Positions 26,320-34,376 of a DNA stretch of 64,000 nt are shown here, piece after piece (within the stretch, counting starts at the first letter, position 1; each line of letters opens with the position of its first letter). Source of the stretch: an uncultured Sutterella sp. GTDB taxonomy: Bacteria; Pseudomonadota; Gammaproteobacteria; Burkholderiales; Burkholderiaceae_F. The translations under genes and the position numbers were made by a program. The stretch is from positions 1 to 64,000 of the forward strand of contig UQYG01000006.1 of assembly GCA_900545275.1 (NCBI GenBank). Reading direction: 5' to 3'. Below the pieces are notes generated by a model. The model saw nothing but the letters and a program-made list of their open reading frames with translations. It did no database searches and was not told where the DNA came from.

Positions 26320-27294
26320 ATGTCTCAAGGCGAATTCGATCTGATCGCTCGACACTTCACTTTTCCCGCTTCGATCGGCCGCTGGCCTTCGGAGGGCGTG
26401 GGCGATGACTGCGCCCTCATTCGACTGCCCGAGCGCACGCTCGCCGTGACGACCGACATGATGGCGGTGGGCACGCATTTTCTGCCCGACGTCTCACCCC
26501 GAACGATGGGAAGAAAGGCGCTTGCCGTCAATCTTTCCGACCTCGCGGCGGCCGGGGCCGAACCCTGTGCCTTCTTCCTTTCCATTTCGCTTCCCCGACG
26601 CGACGATGCGTGGCTTGCTGCCTTCAGAACGGGACTCCTCGAAATGGCCGAGCGATACGGCTGTGCACTCCTCGGCGGAGACACCGTCAAGGCGCCAGAA
26701 GGCGCGCCCGTGTCGCTTTCGATTACGGCCATAGGGGAAATGCCCGTGGGTGAGGGACTCACTCGCGCGGGGGCGTGCGTCGGCGACGAGCTTTGGCTTA
26801 CCGGCACGACGGGGGACGCCTACGCGGCCCTCATGGTCCGCACGGGCGTTTGGCTCGACGCCGAAGGGGGATTGACGAAGCTTGCTGCCCGCATGGACGA
26901 TCCGACTCCGCGCGTCGCCGTAGGTTGCGGTTTGAGGCGTTTCGCGCACGCGGCCGTTGACGTTTCGGACGGTCTTTTGCAGGACCTCGGACACATTCTC
27001 GAGCGAAGCGGCGTGGGTGCCGTCGTGGAGTGGGACGCTTGTCCGAAGTCCGAGGCGCTTCGCGCTTTTTCGGAAGAAGAGTGCCGCCGCGCCGTTCTCG
27101 GCGGAGGCGATGACTACGAACTTCTCTTTTGCGCCTCTCCTGAGGACCGTGCTCGCGTCGAGGCGCTCGGCCGCGCCACGAAGGTGCCCCTTACGAGGAT
27201 CGGCCGGATCGTCGAGAGCGGTCTTCGCGTCGTGGACCGGGCGGGAAAGGAAATCCCGGTCGGCGCTTTCGGGTTCGATCACTTTGCTGGCTGA
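26320..27294 (+). CDS. thiL: Thiamine-monophosphate kinase
   Basis: ThiL phosphorylates thiamine monophosphate to the active diphosphate cofactor. The 324-residue protein has the AIR-synthase-like fold, with GVGDDCA near residue 27, TTDMMAVGTHF, LLGGDTV, and VSDGLLQDLGHI in the C-terminal half. It is translated from an ATG just after the nusB terminator. pgpA follows 3 bp later, the usual thiL-pgpA order. Confidence 0.95.
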   Translation: MSQGEFDLIARHFTFPASIGRWPSEGVGDDCALIRLPERTLAVTTDMMAVGTHFLPDVSPRTMGRKALAVNLSDLAAAGAEPCAFFLSISLPRRDDAWLAAFRTGLLEMAERYGCALLGGDTVKAPEGAPVSLSITAIGEMPVGEGLTRAGACVGDELWLTGTTGDAYAALMVRTGVWLDAEGGLTKLAARMDDPTPRVAVGCGLRRFAHAAVDVSDGLLQDLGHILERSGVGAVVEWDACPKSEALRAFSEEECRRAVLGGGDDYELLFCASPEDRARVEALGRATKVPLTRIGRIVESGLRVVDRAGKEIPVGAFGFDHFAG

Positions 27295-27297
27295 GTC

Positions 27298-27819
27298 ATG
27301 CTGAAAGAAAAATACGGAAAGAATTCTCCTTCGCGAACGCATCCCCTGACGCCGTCCTTCGCGTTCTCGCATCCGGCCCACATGTGGGCGACCTTCTTCG
27401 GCGTAGGGCTCCTTAGGCCCGCACCGGGTACCTGGGGAACGGTGGCGGGTGCGATCGTTTACGCACTCTATGCGCCGTGGCTCTCCTTTGCGGGAGAAGC
27501 CGCGGTAGCGGTCGCCGCGCTCGTTCTTGCGCTCTGGGCCTGCGGCCGCACGGCGCGAGACGCGGGGGTGGCCGACCACGGCTCGATCGTGATCGACGAA
27601 GTGGTGGCGATGTGGCTCGTTTTACCCTTTGTGCCGCCCGGCCCCCTCTGGTGGGCGGCGGCGATCGTGGTCTTTCGGATTTTCGATGTCTTCAAGTTCT
27701 GGCCGATTTCCTGGCTTGACCGCAATTTGAAGGGCGGCTTCGGTGTGATGATGGATGACGTGATGGCGGCCTTCTATACGGCGCTCGTGCTCATTCTCGC
27801 CGGCGCGCTTCTGTACTAA
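27298..27819 (+). CDS. pgpA: Phosphatidylglycerophosphatase A
   Basis: PgpA removes the phosphate from phosphatidylglycerophosphate to give phosphatidylglycerol in the inner membrane. The 173-residue protein has the motif GLLRPAPGTWGT and the acidic pair in SIVIDEVVAMW expected at the active site, plus four hydrophobic helices. The N-terminal 25 residues are poorly conserved, so the start may lie a little further in. It is probably co-transcribed with thiL. Confidence 0.94.
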   Translation: MLKEKYGKNSPSRTHPLTPSFAFSHPAHMWATFFGVGLLRPAPGTWGTVAGAIVYALYAPWLSFAGEAAVAVAALVLALWACGRTARDAGVADHGSIVIDEVVAMWLVLPFVPPGPLWWAAAIVVFRIFDVFKFWPISWLDRNLKGGFGVMMDDVMAAFYTALVLILAGALLY

Positions 27820-27859
27820 GGTCTTGCGAATCCGAACAATTTTCCCGTCCGCAGTGAAA

Positions 27860-27873
27860 GGCCGCATGCGGCC
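27860..27873. repeat. 14-bp palindrome before pncC
   Basis: GGCCGCATGCGGCC is a perfect palindrome 8 bp upstream of a TACAAT (27881-27886) that may be the -10 of the pncC unit. It could be an operator or a chance GC-rich palindrome. Confidence 0.35.
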
Positions 27874-27972
27874 GAACCGATACAATGGGCGGACTCGGGG
27901 TCGATTCCGACTTACGTGAGGTCGGACGGTCTCGACGGTTTTTTCTCACGATTTTTCCCGGAGACAAACTTC

Positions 27973-28518
27973 ATGCTGTGGTCCAAGGCCTTGTCGGTTC
28001 TTTCCGCCGAACTCGGACTGCGGGCGCTCAAGAAAAACGCCGCTGTGGTGACGGCGGAAAGCTGCACGGCCGGCGGCATCGCCAACGCCATTGCGGCGAC
28101 GCCGGGTGCGAGCGCCTGGTTGAAGGGCGGTTGGGTAACCTATCAGACGTCGCAGAAAATCGAGTGGCTTGGCGTACCCGAAGAGCTGATCGCCGCGCAG
28201 GGCGTGGTGAGCGAAGGCGTTGCCGAGGCCATGGCGCGCGGGGCGCTCGCACGCACGCCCACGGCGAGTCACGCCGTCGCGACGACGGGGGTGGCGGGGC
28301 CTTCGGGCGGAACGGACGATGCACCCGTCGGAACCGTCTGCATTGCCTGGGCCGACCGTCGGGCCGGCCACATCGTGACGGTGTCGCGCCGCATCCGAGT
28401 TCCGGGCTCCCGGGAAGACGTGACCGAGGGTGCCGTGCAGGTGGCCCTGCAGGGACTTTCGGCGCTTCTTGACGGTGAAAATCCCGCGTCCATGTTCTGC
28501 GAATTCCGTTCGCGCTGA
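27973..28518 (+). CDS. pncC: Nicotinamide-nucleotide amidase (CinA C-terminal type)
   Basis: PncC deamidates nicotinamide mononucleotide in the pyridine nucleotide salvage cycle. This 181-residue stand-alone CinA C-terminal domain shows the signature TAESCTAGGIAN (near residue 30) and TTGVAGPSGGT (near 100). It lacks the N-terminal MoCF-like domain of full CinA. The ATG follows CGGAG. The membrane protein gene downstream starts 15 bp later and is probably co-transcribed. Confidence 0.93.
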   Translation: MLWSKALSVLSAELGLRALKKNAAVVTAESCTAGGIANAIAATPGASAWLKGGWVTYQTSQKIEWLGVPEELIAAQGVVSEGVAEAMARGALARTPTASHAVATTGVAGPSGGTDDAPVGTVCIAWADRRAGHIVTVSRRIRVPGSREDVTEGAVQVALQGLSALLDGENPASMFCEFRSR

Positions 28519-28533
28519 TTCTCTATTTACCGT

Positions 28534-29853
28534 ATGTCCAGTTCTCTAGATCTTCTCCTTCTTCTCGCCCTCATCCTGCTCAACGGCGTCTTCGCACTCT
28601 CGGAAATCGCGCTCGTGACGAGCCGCAAGGCGCGTCTGAGCGCCATGGAGGAAGACGGTGTTTCGGGAGCGTCCCGTGCGCGCGAACTCAATGAGGAACC
28701 CACGCGCGCGCTCTCTACGATTCAGGTCGGCATCACGTCGATCGGCATTCTCTCGGGCATCGTCGGGGAATCCGCGCTCGCCAAACCCGTGGCGGGCTGG
28801 CTTATGGATCTCGGCGTCGCCAAGGAAACGGCGGGCGTCGCCGGTATCGTGCTCGTCGTCGTACTCGTAACGTATTTCTCGATCGTCTTGGGCGAACTCG
28901 TTCCCAAGCGCCTCGGACAGCTCGCGCCCGAGCGGCTCGCCTGTCGTGTCGCCGGCCCCATTCACACGCTCTCGCGCGTGGCGGCTCCCTTCGTGCGTCT
29001 CCTGAGCGTCTCGACCGAAGCCATCCTGAAGCGTATCGGCGGAAACAATGCGGGCGACGCCGCCGTGACGGAAGAGGAAATCCATGCCCTCATCAACGAG
29101 GGCGAGGCTTCGGGCGTGATCGAAAAGGTCGAGCGCGAAATGGTCCGCAACGTCTTCCGTTTGGACGATCGCCAGGTGACGTCCCTCATGATTCCGCGTT
29201 CCGAGATCGAATGGATCGACCTCGAGGAAGACGAATCGCTCAACATGGAAAAAATCCGCACGAGCAAGCGCTCGCGCCTGCCGGTGTGTGAAGGAAGCCT
29301 CGATCAGGTGAAGGGCATATGCTCGACCCGCACGCTTTTGCAGCAGATGATGGAGAAGGGACATCCCGACTTCCGCGGCAATCTCGCACCTGTCGTCTAC
29401 GTGCCCGAATCCCTCACCGGGATGGAGCTTCTCGAAAACTTCCGCAAGAACGACACCCAGATGGCGCTCGTCGTCGACGAATACGGCGACATTCAGGGGC
29501 TCGTGACGCCGCGCGACCTTCTCGAAGCGATCGCCGGGGAGTTCAAGCCCGAACAGCCCGGCGACGAGTGGGCCAAAGCCCGTGAAGACGGTTCCTTCCT
29601 CCTCGACGGGATCATTCCGATTCCGGAAATGAAGGATGCGCTCCTCTTGAAGCATGTCCCGCAGGAAGAGGAAAACCGTTACAGCACGCTCGCGGGGATG
29701 CTCATGCTTTTGCTCGGACGCCTGCCGCGCGAGGGCGACGTCGTCGAGTGGGACAACTGGCGTTTTGAAATCGTGGATATGGACGGCCGACGCATTGACA
29801 AGGTGATCGTCACGCCCGTGAAGAAGACGCAGACGGAGGCAACGAATGCATAA
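28534..29853 (+). CDS. CorC/HlyC-family protein (CNNM, CBS pair, CorC_HlyC domain)
   Basis: This 439-residue membrane protein has a CNNM (DUF21) region with four hydrophobic segments (about 5-180), two CBS domains (about 205-330) and a C-terminal CorC_HlyC domain (about 345-430). The family is linked to Mg/Co efflux and, in some species, to Mg homeostasis; the older name 'hemolysin' is misleading. The sequence TLAGMLMLLLGRLP starts the final domain. Its last 8 bp overlap the next gene. Confidence 0.9.
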   Translation: MSSSLDLLLLLALILLNGVFALSEIALVTSRKARLSAMEEDGVSGASRARELNEEPTRALSTIQVGITSIGILSGIVGESALAKPVAGWLMDLGVAKETAGVAGIVLVVVLVTYFSIVLGELVPKRLGQLAPERLACRVAGPIHTLSRVAAPFVRLLSVSTEAILKRIGGNNAGDAAVTEEEIHALINEGEASGVIEKVEREMVRNVFRLDDRQVTSLMIPRSEIEWIDLEEDESLNMEKIRTSKRSRLPVCEGSLDQVKGICSTRTLLQQMMEKGHPDFRGNLAPVVYVPESLTGMELLENFRKNDTQMALVVDEYGDIQGLVTPRDLLEAIAGEFKPEQPGDEWAKAREDGSFLLDGIIPIPEMKDALLLKHVPQEEENRYSTLAGMLMLLLGRLPREGDVVEWDNWRFEIVDMDGRRIDKVIVTPVKKTQTEATNA

Positions 29854-31063
29854 GGGAATTGCGGGGACGCTCGCCCTAACCGCGCTCGCCGCGGCAGGGT
29901 TTGTGGGGCTTGCCGCCTGGCAGGGTTCCGAGGTCGACGTTTTTCACGGAAAGACGTTTCCCTTGCCCGGAGACGTCTTCGAAGCGAAGGTTTCGACGCA
30001 GAAGCTTGATTTTCTGCACCGCGGCGTCCTCGTGGAGGTCCGGGCAAAGGGGGCGGGGACGGACATTCCCGCGGTGGCGACCTGGTCGGGCGAGGCTTCC
30101 CTGGGGCTTTCGCCCCGTCTTCGTCTCGTCCTCTCGGAAGAGGACAAGCGCGCGGCGGGACTCGAGGTGGACGACGAACTGACGGTGGGCTTCTCGCCCT
30201 TCGGGCGCGAGAAGGATCTAGAGCTGCGGATGCGAAACCTCAAGGCGACCGAAGCGGATCTTCTCTGCGAGACGGCGGACTACAACCTCTCGATCGACCT
30301 CGACCGCTCGGTCGCGCGTCTCAAGGGGGCGCCGCTTCGCTGCACCATGCCCGCTGCGAACTTCGTCTTTGAGGCGGGTCCCGTGACGCTCACCTACGAC
30401 GGTTGGACGGACGACCCCTATGTGGGGCGACTTGCGACCGAGATCGAATCGCTTCGCTACGGCGACGAATGGCGCGTCGGTCGGGTGCGCACCCTCTCGA
30501 GCACGACCAAGGCTGAGACGCCCGAGCGCAAGGACGGCAAGACGGGAGGTGTTCTCGACACGGTGAACGTCACCTACGGACAGGCCTTCGAGTGGGAGAT
30601 GGAAAACGTCTCCTCGGCCTATCTCCCCATCGAAACGAAGCGCTTCGCGCTCCGCACGCACGCCGACAAGATGCCCGCGCGCGTCTTTGACTACCTCATG
30701 GCGCTCGCCGTGCAGGGAGACTTCGGCGGCGCCGATCCTCTCGAAGCCGTGGCCGTGCTGCAGGACGCCTTCGTGCGGGGCGGCTTCACGGTGGACGTGG
30801 ACGAAAGCCGCTGGGAGACGAATGTGGGCGGCGCCTCCTTTGCCGGACGTCTCGCCGCGGTGAAGACGGACGAAAACGCTCCGATGCAGCTCGGCGCCTT
30901 CTCGCTTCTGTGCGATGAAACGCTCCTCAGGACCGTCTTGGGCGCCGAGGCCGAAGCTCTCGCGGGCGAAGGCTATCTGAAGAAGACCGAGGACGGAAGG
31001 CTTTCCGCGCAGATCGTCATCGACGAAGAAAAGGTGTCGGTGAACGGCAAGAGAATCTTCTGA
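29846..31063 (+). CDS. Unknown membrane-anchored periplasmic protein
   Basis: I do not firmly recognise this 405-residue protein. An N-terminal hydrophobic helix (about 5-25) is followed by a long soluble, beta-rich, strongly charged region, which suggests an inner-membrane anchor with a periplasmic domain. The arrangement and composition recall DUF945/YdgA proteins, but I see no decisive motif. It overlaps the CorC-type gene by 8 bp and is therefore translationally coupled to it. A hairpin lies just after the stop. Confidence 0.65.
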   Translation: MHKGIAGTLALTALAAAGFVGLAAWQGSEVDVFHGKTFPLPGDVFEAKVSTQKLDFLHRGVLVEVRAKGAGTDIPAVATWSGEASLGLSPRLRLVLSEEDKRAAGLEVDDELTVGFSPFGREKDLELRMRNLKATEADLLCETADYNLSIDLDRSVARLKGAPLRCTMPAANFVFEAGPVTLTYDGWTDDPYVGRLATEIESLRYGDEWRVGRVRTLSSTTKAETPERKDGKTGGVLDTVNVTYGQAFEWEMENVSSAYLPIETKRFALRTHADKMPARVFDYLMALAVQGDFGGADPLEAVAVLQDAFVRGGFTVDVDESRWETNVGGASFAGRLAAVKTDENAPMQLGAFSLLCDETLLRTVLGAEAEALAGEGYLKKTEDGRLSAQIVIDEEKVSVNGKRIF

Positions 31064-31069
31064 CGAAGG

Positions 31070-31090
31070 GCCCGAACCTGAGGTTCGGGC
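31070..31090 (+). terminator. Hairpin after the unknown membrane-anchored gene
   Basis: GCCCGAACCT (31070-31079) pairs with AGGTTCGGGC (31081-31090). No T run follows, so termination is uncertain. Confidence 0.45.
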
Positions 31091-31110
31091 ATGCCGCCTT
31101 CAGAATGCAC

Positions 31111-31147
31111 AAACGGCCCGCCGACCGAAAAGGTCGCGGGCCGTTCG
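31111..31147 (-). terminator. Terminator of pyrF
   Basis: A long stem (AACGGCCCGC-CGACC with GGTCG-CGGGCCGTT) ends on the minus strand in TTTGTGC, 20 bp after the pyrF stop. Confidence 0.75.
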
Positions 31148-31167
31148 CATGAGGAAACCGCGGAAAA

Positions 31168-31983
31168 TCAGCGGGCCGCGTTGATCGCGTCGCGCGTGGC
31201 GATCGCCGCCTTGCGGGCGGCTTCGCGCCAGTCGTCTTCGGCGCTCGCGTAAAGGATGGCGCGGCCCGAATTGATGACCATGCCGTCCTTGCGGGCGGTC
31301 ACGCCCGCGCGCACGGCGGCGTCGATGTCGCCGCCCTGGGCGCCGATGCCCGGCACGAGGAGCGGCAGATCGGGCGCGATGCGGCGCACGTTGGCGAGTT
31401 CGTTCGGATAGGTGGCGCCCACGACGAGGCCGAGTTGGCCCGAGACGTTCCATTCGGTCGCAGCGAGACGGGCGATGCGCTCGTAGATCTTTTCGCCGTT
31501 CACTTCGAGCATCTGAAAGTCGTCGCCTCCCTTGTTGGAGGTGCGGCACAGAACGAAGGCGCCGCGGTCCGCGTAGGAGAGGTAGGGCTGAATCGTGTCA
31601 AAGCCCATGAAGGGGGAGAGCGTCACGCAGTCGGCGTCGTAGCGCTCGAAGGCTTCGCGGGCGTAATGCTCGGCCGTGGAGCCGATGTCGCCGCGCTTGG
31701 CGTCGAGAATCACGGGGATGTCGGGATGGTGCTCGTGAATGTGGCGGATGACCGCTTCGAGCACTTCTTCGCCGCCGCGGCTCGAGGCGAAGTAGGCGAT
31801 CTGCGGCTTGAAGGCGCACACGAGATCGTGCGTGGCGTCGACGATGCCCGTGCAGAACTTCAGCACGGCTTCGGGGTCGCCCTGCAGTTCCTTCGGGAAG
31901 CGCGAGGGATTCGGATCCAACCCCACGCAAAGGAGCGTGTTGTCGTCATGCCAGCGGCGGGAGAGCTTTTCCGTAAATTTCAT
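31168..31983 (-). CDS. pyrF: Orotidine 5'-phosphate decarboxylase
   Basis: PyrF decarboxylates OMP to UMP, the last step of de novo pyrimidine synthesis. The 271-residue length and the catalytic motif ILDAKRGDIGSTAE (Lys-Asp cluster, near residue 95) identify the type 2 (longer) OMPDC subfamily. VPGIGAQGGD near residue 215 binds phosphate. It appears to be a single-gene unit ahead of the groES-groL operon on the same strand. Confidence 0.96.
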   Translation of the reverse strand: MKFTEKLSRRWHDDNTLLCVGLDPNPSRFPKELQGDPEAVLKFCTGIVDATHDLVCAFKPQIAYFASSRGGEEVLEAVIRHIHEHHPDIPVILDAKRGDIGSTAEHYAREAFERYDADCVTLSPFMGFDTIQPYLSYADRGAFVLCRTSNKGGDDFQMLEVNGEKIYERIARLAATEWNVSGQLGLVVGATYPNELANVRRIAPDLPLLVPGIGAQGGDIDAAVRAGVTARKDGMVINSGRAILYASAEDDWREAARKAAIATRDAINAAR

Positions 31984-32133
31984 GAGTTGAGAGGGCGTCG
32001 CTTCGCTCCTTCAGGGAGGAAGAACGACGTCGGAAGCAAAAGTGAAGAAAGGAAATCCTTCCCGTTGCGGATCGGGAAGGTGAGTCGAGTCCGTCCATCT
32101 TAGCAAATGCCTCTCCGGAGAGCTAGGGAGGCA

Positions 32134-32170
32134 CAAGAAAAGGGCGAAGCCCCCGAAAGGACTTCGCCCT
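32134..32170 (-). terminator. Terminator of groES-groL
   Basis: Read on the minus strand, AGGGCGAAG (32170-32162) pairs with CTTCGCCCT (32149-32141), followed by TTTT-CTT. It lies 28 bp after the groL stop. Confidence 0.85.
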
Positions 32171-32197
32171 GATGGATGCGTCAGCGCTGTCGGCCGA

Positions 32198-33835
32198 TTA
32201 CATCATGCCGGGCATGCCGCTCATCCCGTCCATGCCGGCGGGCATGGGCTTTTCTTCCACGGGAAGGTCGGCCACCATGCAGTCCGTCGTCAGGATGAGC
32301 GAGGCGACGGAAGCGGCGTTCTGCAGAGCCGTGCGGGTGACCTTGGTCGGATCGAGCACGCCCATTTCGACCATGTCGCCGTACACGCCCGTCTGAGCGT
32401 TGTAGCCGTAGTTGCCTTCGCCGTTGGCGACGTTGTTGACCACGACGCTCGGTTCGTCGCCGGCGTTGGCGACGATCTGGCGCAGCGGCTCTTCCATGGC
32501 GCGCAGAACGATGCGGATGCCGGCGTTCTGTTCGTCGTTGTCGCCCGTGATGCCCTTGATGGCCTGCTTGGCGCGGATCAGAGCGACGCCGCCGCCCGGG
32601 ACGATGCCTTCTTCCACCGCAGCGCGGGTGGCGTGGAGGGCGTCTTCAACGCGGGCCTTCTTTTCCTTCATTTCGACTTCCGTCGCGGCGCCCACCTTGA
32701 TGAGGGCGACGCCGCCCGCGAGCTTGGCAACGCGTTCCTGAAGCTTTTCGCGGTCGTAGTCGGACGTGGCGGCTTCGATCTGCGTGCGGATGTTGCGGAC
32801 GCGGTTTTCGATGGCTTCGGGGTTGCCGGCGCCGTCGATGATCGTCGTGTTTTCCTTGGAGATTTCGATCTTCTTGGCCGAGCCGAGCTGTTCGAGCGTG
32901 GCCTTGTCGAGCGAGAGGCCGACGGTCTGCGAGATCACCGTGCCGCCCGTGAGGATGGCGATGTCTTCGAGCATGGCCGTGCGGCGGTCGCCGAAGCCCG
33001 GAGCCTTGACGGCGGCGACCTTGAGGATGCCGCGGATCGAGTTCACGACGAGCGTGGCGAGCGCTTCACCGTCGATGTCTTCGGCGATGATGACGAGCGG
33101 ACGCGAGGACTTGGCAACCTGTTCGAGCACGGGGAGAAGTTCGCGGATGTTGCTGATCTTCTTGTCGTGCAGGAGAACGTAGGGGTTGTCAAAGACGGCG
33201 GCCTGCTTTTCGGGCTGATTGATGAAGTAGGGCGAGAGGTAGCCGCGGTCGAACTGCATGCCTTCGACGACTTCGAGTTCGTTCTTGAGGCTCTTGCCGT
33301 CTTCGACCGTGATCACGCCTTCCTTGCCGACCTTGTCCATGGCTTCGGCGATGATGTCACCGATTTCGGTGTCGGAGTTGGCGGAAATGGCGCCGACCTG
33401 GGCGATTTCCTTGTTGGTGGTCGTCGGCTTCGAGATCGTCTTGAGTTCGGCGATGGCGGCGGCGACGGCCTTGTCGATGCCGCGCTTGAGATCCATCGGG
33501 TTCATGCCGGCGGCGACGAACTTCATGCCTTCGTCGACGATCGCCTGGGCGAGAACCGTGGCGGTGGTGGTGCCGTCACCGGCGTTGTCGGACGTCTTCG
33601 AGGCGACTTCGCGGACCATCGAGGCGCCCATGTTTTCGAACTTGTCCTTGAGTTCGATTTCCTTGGCGACGGAGACGCCGTCCTTCGTGACCGTGGGGCC
33701 GCCGAAGGCGCGTTCAAGAACGACGTTGCGGCCCTTCGGGCCGAGAGTCACCTTGACGGCGTTGGCGAGAACATTGATGCCGCGGACCATCTTGGAACGG
33801 GCGTCATCACCGAAAAGAACCTGCTTACCAGCCAT
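32198..33835 (-). CDS. groL: Chaperonin GroEL
   Basis: This 545-residue 60-kDa chaperonin forms the double-ring folding chamber. The start MAGKQVLFGDDAR, the ATP-site block GPKGRNVV and DGTTTATVLAQ, and the Gly-Met-rich tail (GMDGMSGMPGMM) are all typical. It lies 52 bp downstream of groES on the minus strand and shares its heat-shock promoter. Confidence 0.99.
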   Translation of the reverse strand: MAGKQVLFGDDARSKMVRGINVLANAVKVTLGPKGRNVVLERAFGGPTVTKDGVSVAKEIELKDKFENMGASMVREVASKTSDNAGDGTTTATVLAQAIVDEGMKFVAAGMNPMDLKRGIDKAVAAAIAELKTISKPTTTNKEIAQVGAISANSDTEIGDIIAEAMDKVGKEGVITVEDGKSLKNELEVVEGMQFDRGYLSPYFINQPEKQAAVFDNPYVLLHDKKISNIRELLPVLEQVAKSSRPLVIIAEDIDGEALATLVVNSIRGILKVAAVKAPGFGDRRTAMLEDIAILTGGTVISQTVGLSLDKATLEQLGSAKKIEISKENTTIIDGAGNPEAIENRVRNIRTQIEAATSDYDREKLQERVAKLAGGVALIKVGAATEVEMKEKKARVEDALHATRAAVEEGIVPGGGVALIRAKQAIKGITGDNDEQNAGIRIVLRAMEEPLRQIVANAGDEPSVVVNNVANGEGNYGYNAQTGVYGDMVEMGVLDPTKVTRTALQNAASVASLILTTDCMVADLPVEEKPMPAGMDGMSGMPGMM

Positions 33836-33887
33836 TTTCTTTCAATCCTTTGCTTTCAATAAAAACGTATCGTGGCAATCGGGCGGA

Positions 33888-34175
33888 TTATTCGAGAACG
33901 CCCATGATGTCTTCCTCGCGCATGACGAGGAATTCCTGGCCGTCGACCTTGACGGTCTGGCCGGAGTACTTGCCGAAGAGCACGCGATCGCCGACCTTGA
34001 CGTCCATGGTCACGATGCGGCCGGCTTCATCACGCTTGCCGGGGCCAACGGCGACGACTTCGCCCTGATCGGGCTTTTCCCCGGCGGAGTCGGGGATCAC
34101 GATGCCGAACGACGTGGTCGTTTCGGCTTCGAGGCGCTTGATGATGACGCGGTCGTGCAACGGACGAATCTGCAT
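33888..34175 (-). CDS. groES: Co-chaperonin GroES
   Basis: GroES caps GroEL as a heptamer. The ATG at 34175 gives 95 residues starting MQIRPLHDRVIIKR, the usual form; GGAGA lies upstream. The mobile loop (about 17-32) and the C-terminal VMREEDIMGVLE are recognisable. It heads the operon and is expressed from a sigma-32-type promoter with a leader of about 105 nt. Confidence 0.98.
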   Translation of the reverse strand: MQIRPLHDRVIIKRLEAETTTSFGIVIPDSAGEKPDQGEVVAVGPGKRDEAGRIVTMDVKVGDRVLFGKYSGQTVKVDGQEFLVMREEDIMGVLE

Positions 34176-34287
34176 TTGAATTTCTCCAATCAAGAGGGAC
34201 AAGCCGCGTGCGCAAAGCGTCTGCGACTTGTGACAAAGTGTTCGCGGCGAATCCCGAGAGCGGGGGTTGCCTTACTATGTACAGCCT

Positions 34288-34315
34288 ATATGGGGCTGAG
34301 GCGGAAAATTTCAAG
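34288..34315 (-). promoter_or_regulatory. Sigma-32 heat-shock promoter of groES-groL
   Basis: On the minus strand CTTGAAA (34315-34309) and CCCCATAT (34295-34288) are separated by 13 bp, matching the sigma-32 consensus exactly. I found no CIRCE inverted repeat, so control appears to be RpoH-based rather than HrcA-based. Confidence 0.85.
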
Positions 34316-34376
34316 GGGGCCTCTTTAAAAAAAAATATCGGGCTCTTCCGCTGTCCGATTTTTTCGGGAGACGCAC

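Noticed and set aside
32633..33862. A 409-codon open frame antisense to groL
   Set aside because: GroEL is unmistakable on the other strand, and the antisense product is Asp/Gly/Val-rich with no motif.
34176..34376. CIRCE operator upstream of groES
   Set aside because: No TTAGCACTC-type inverted repeat was found; the sigma-32 elements explain the promoter.
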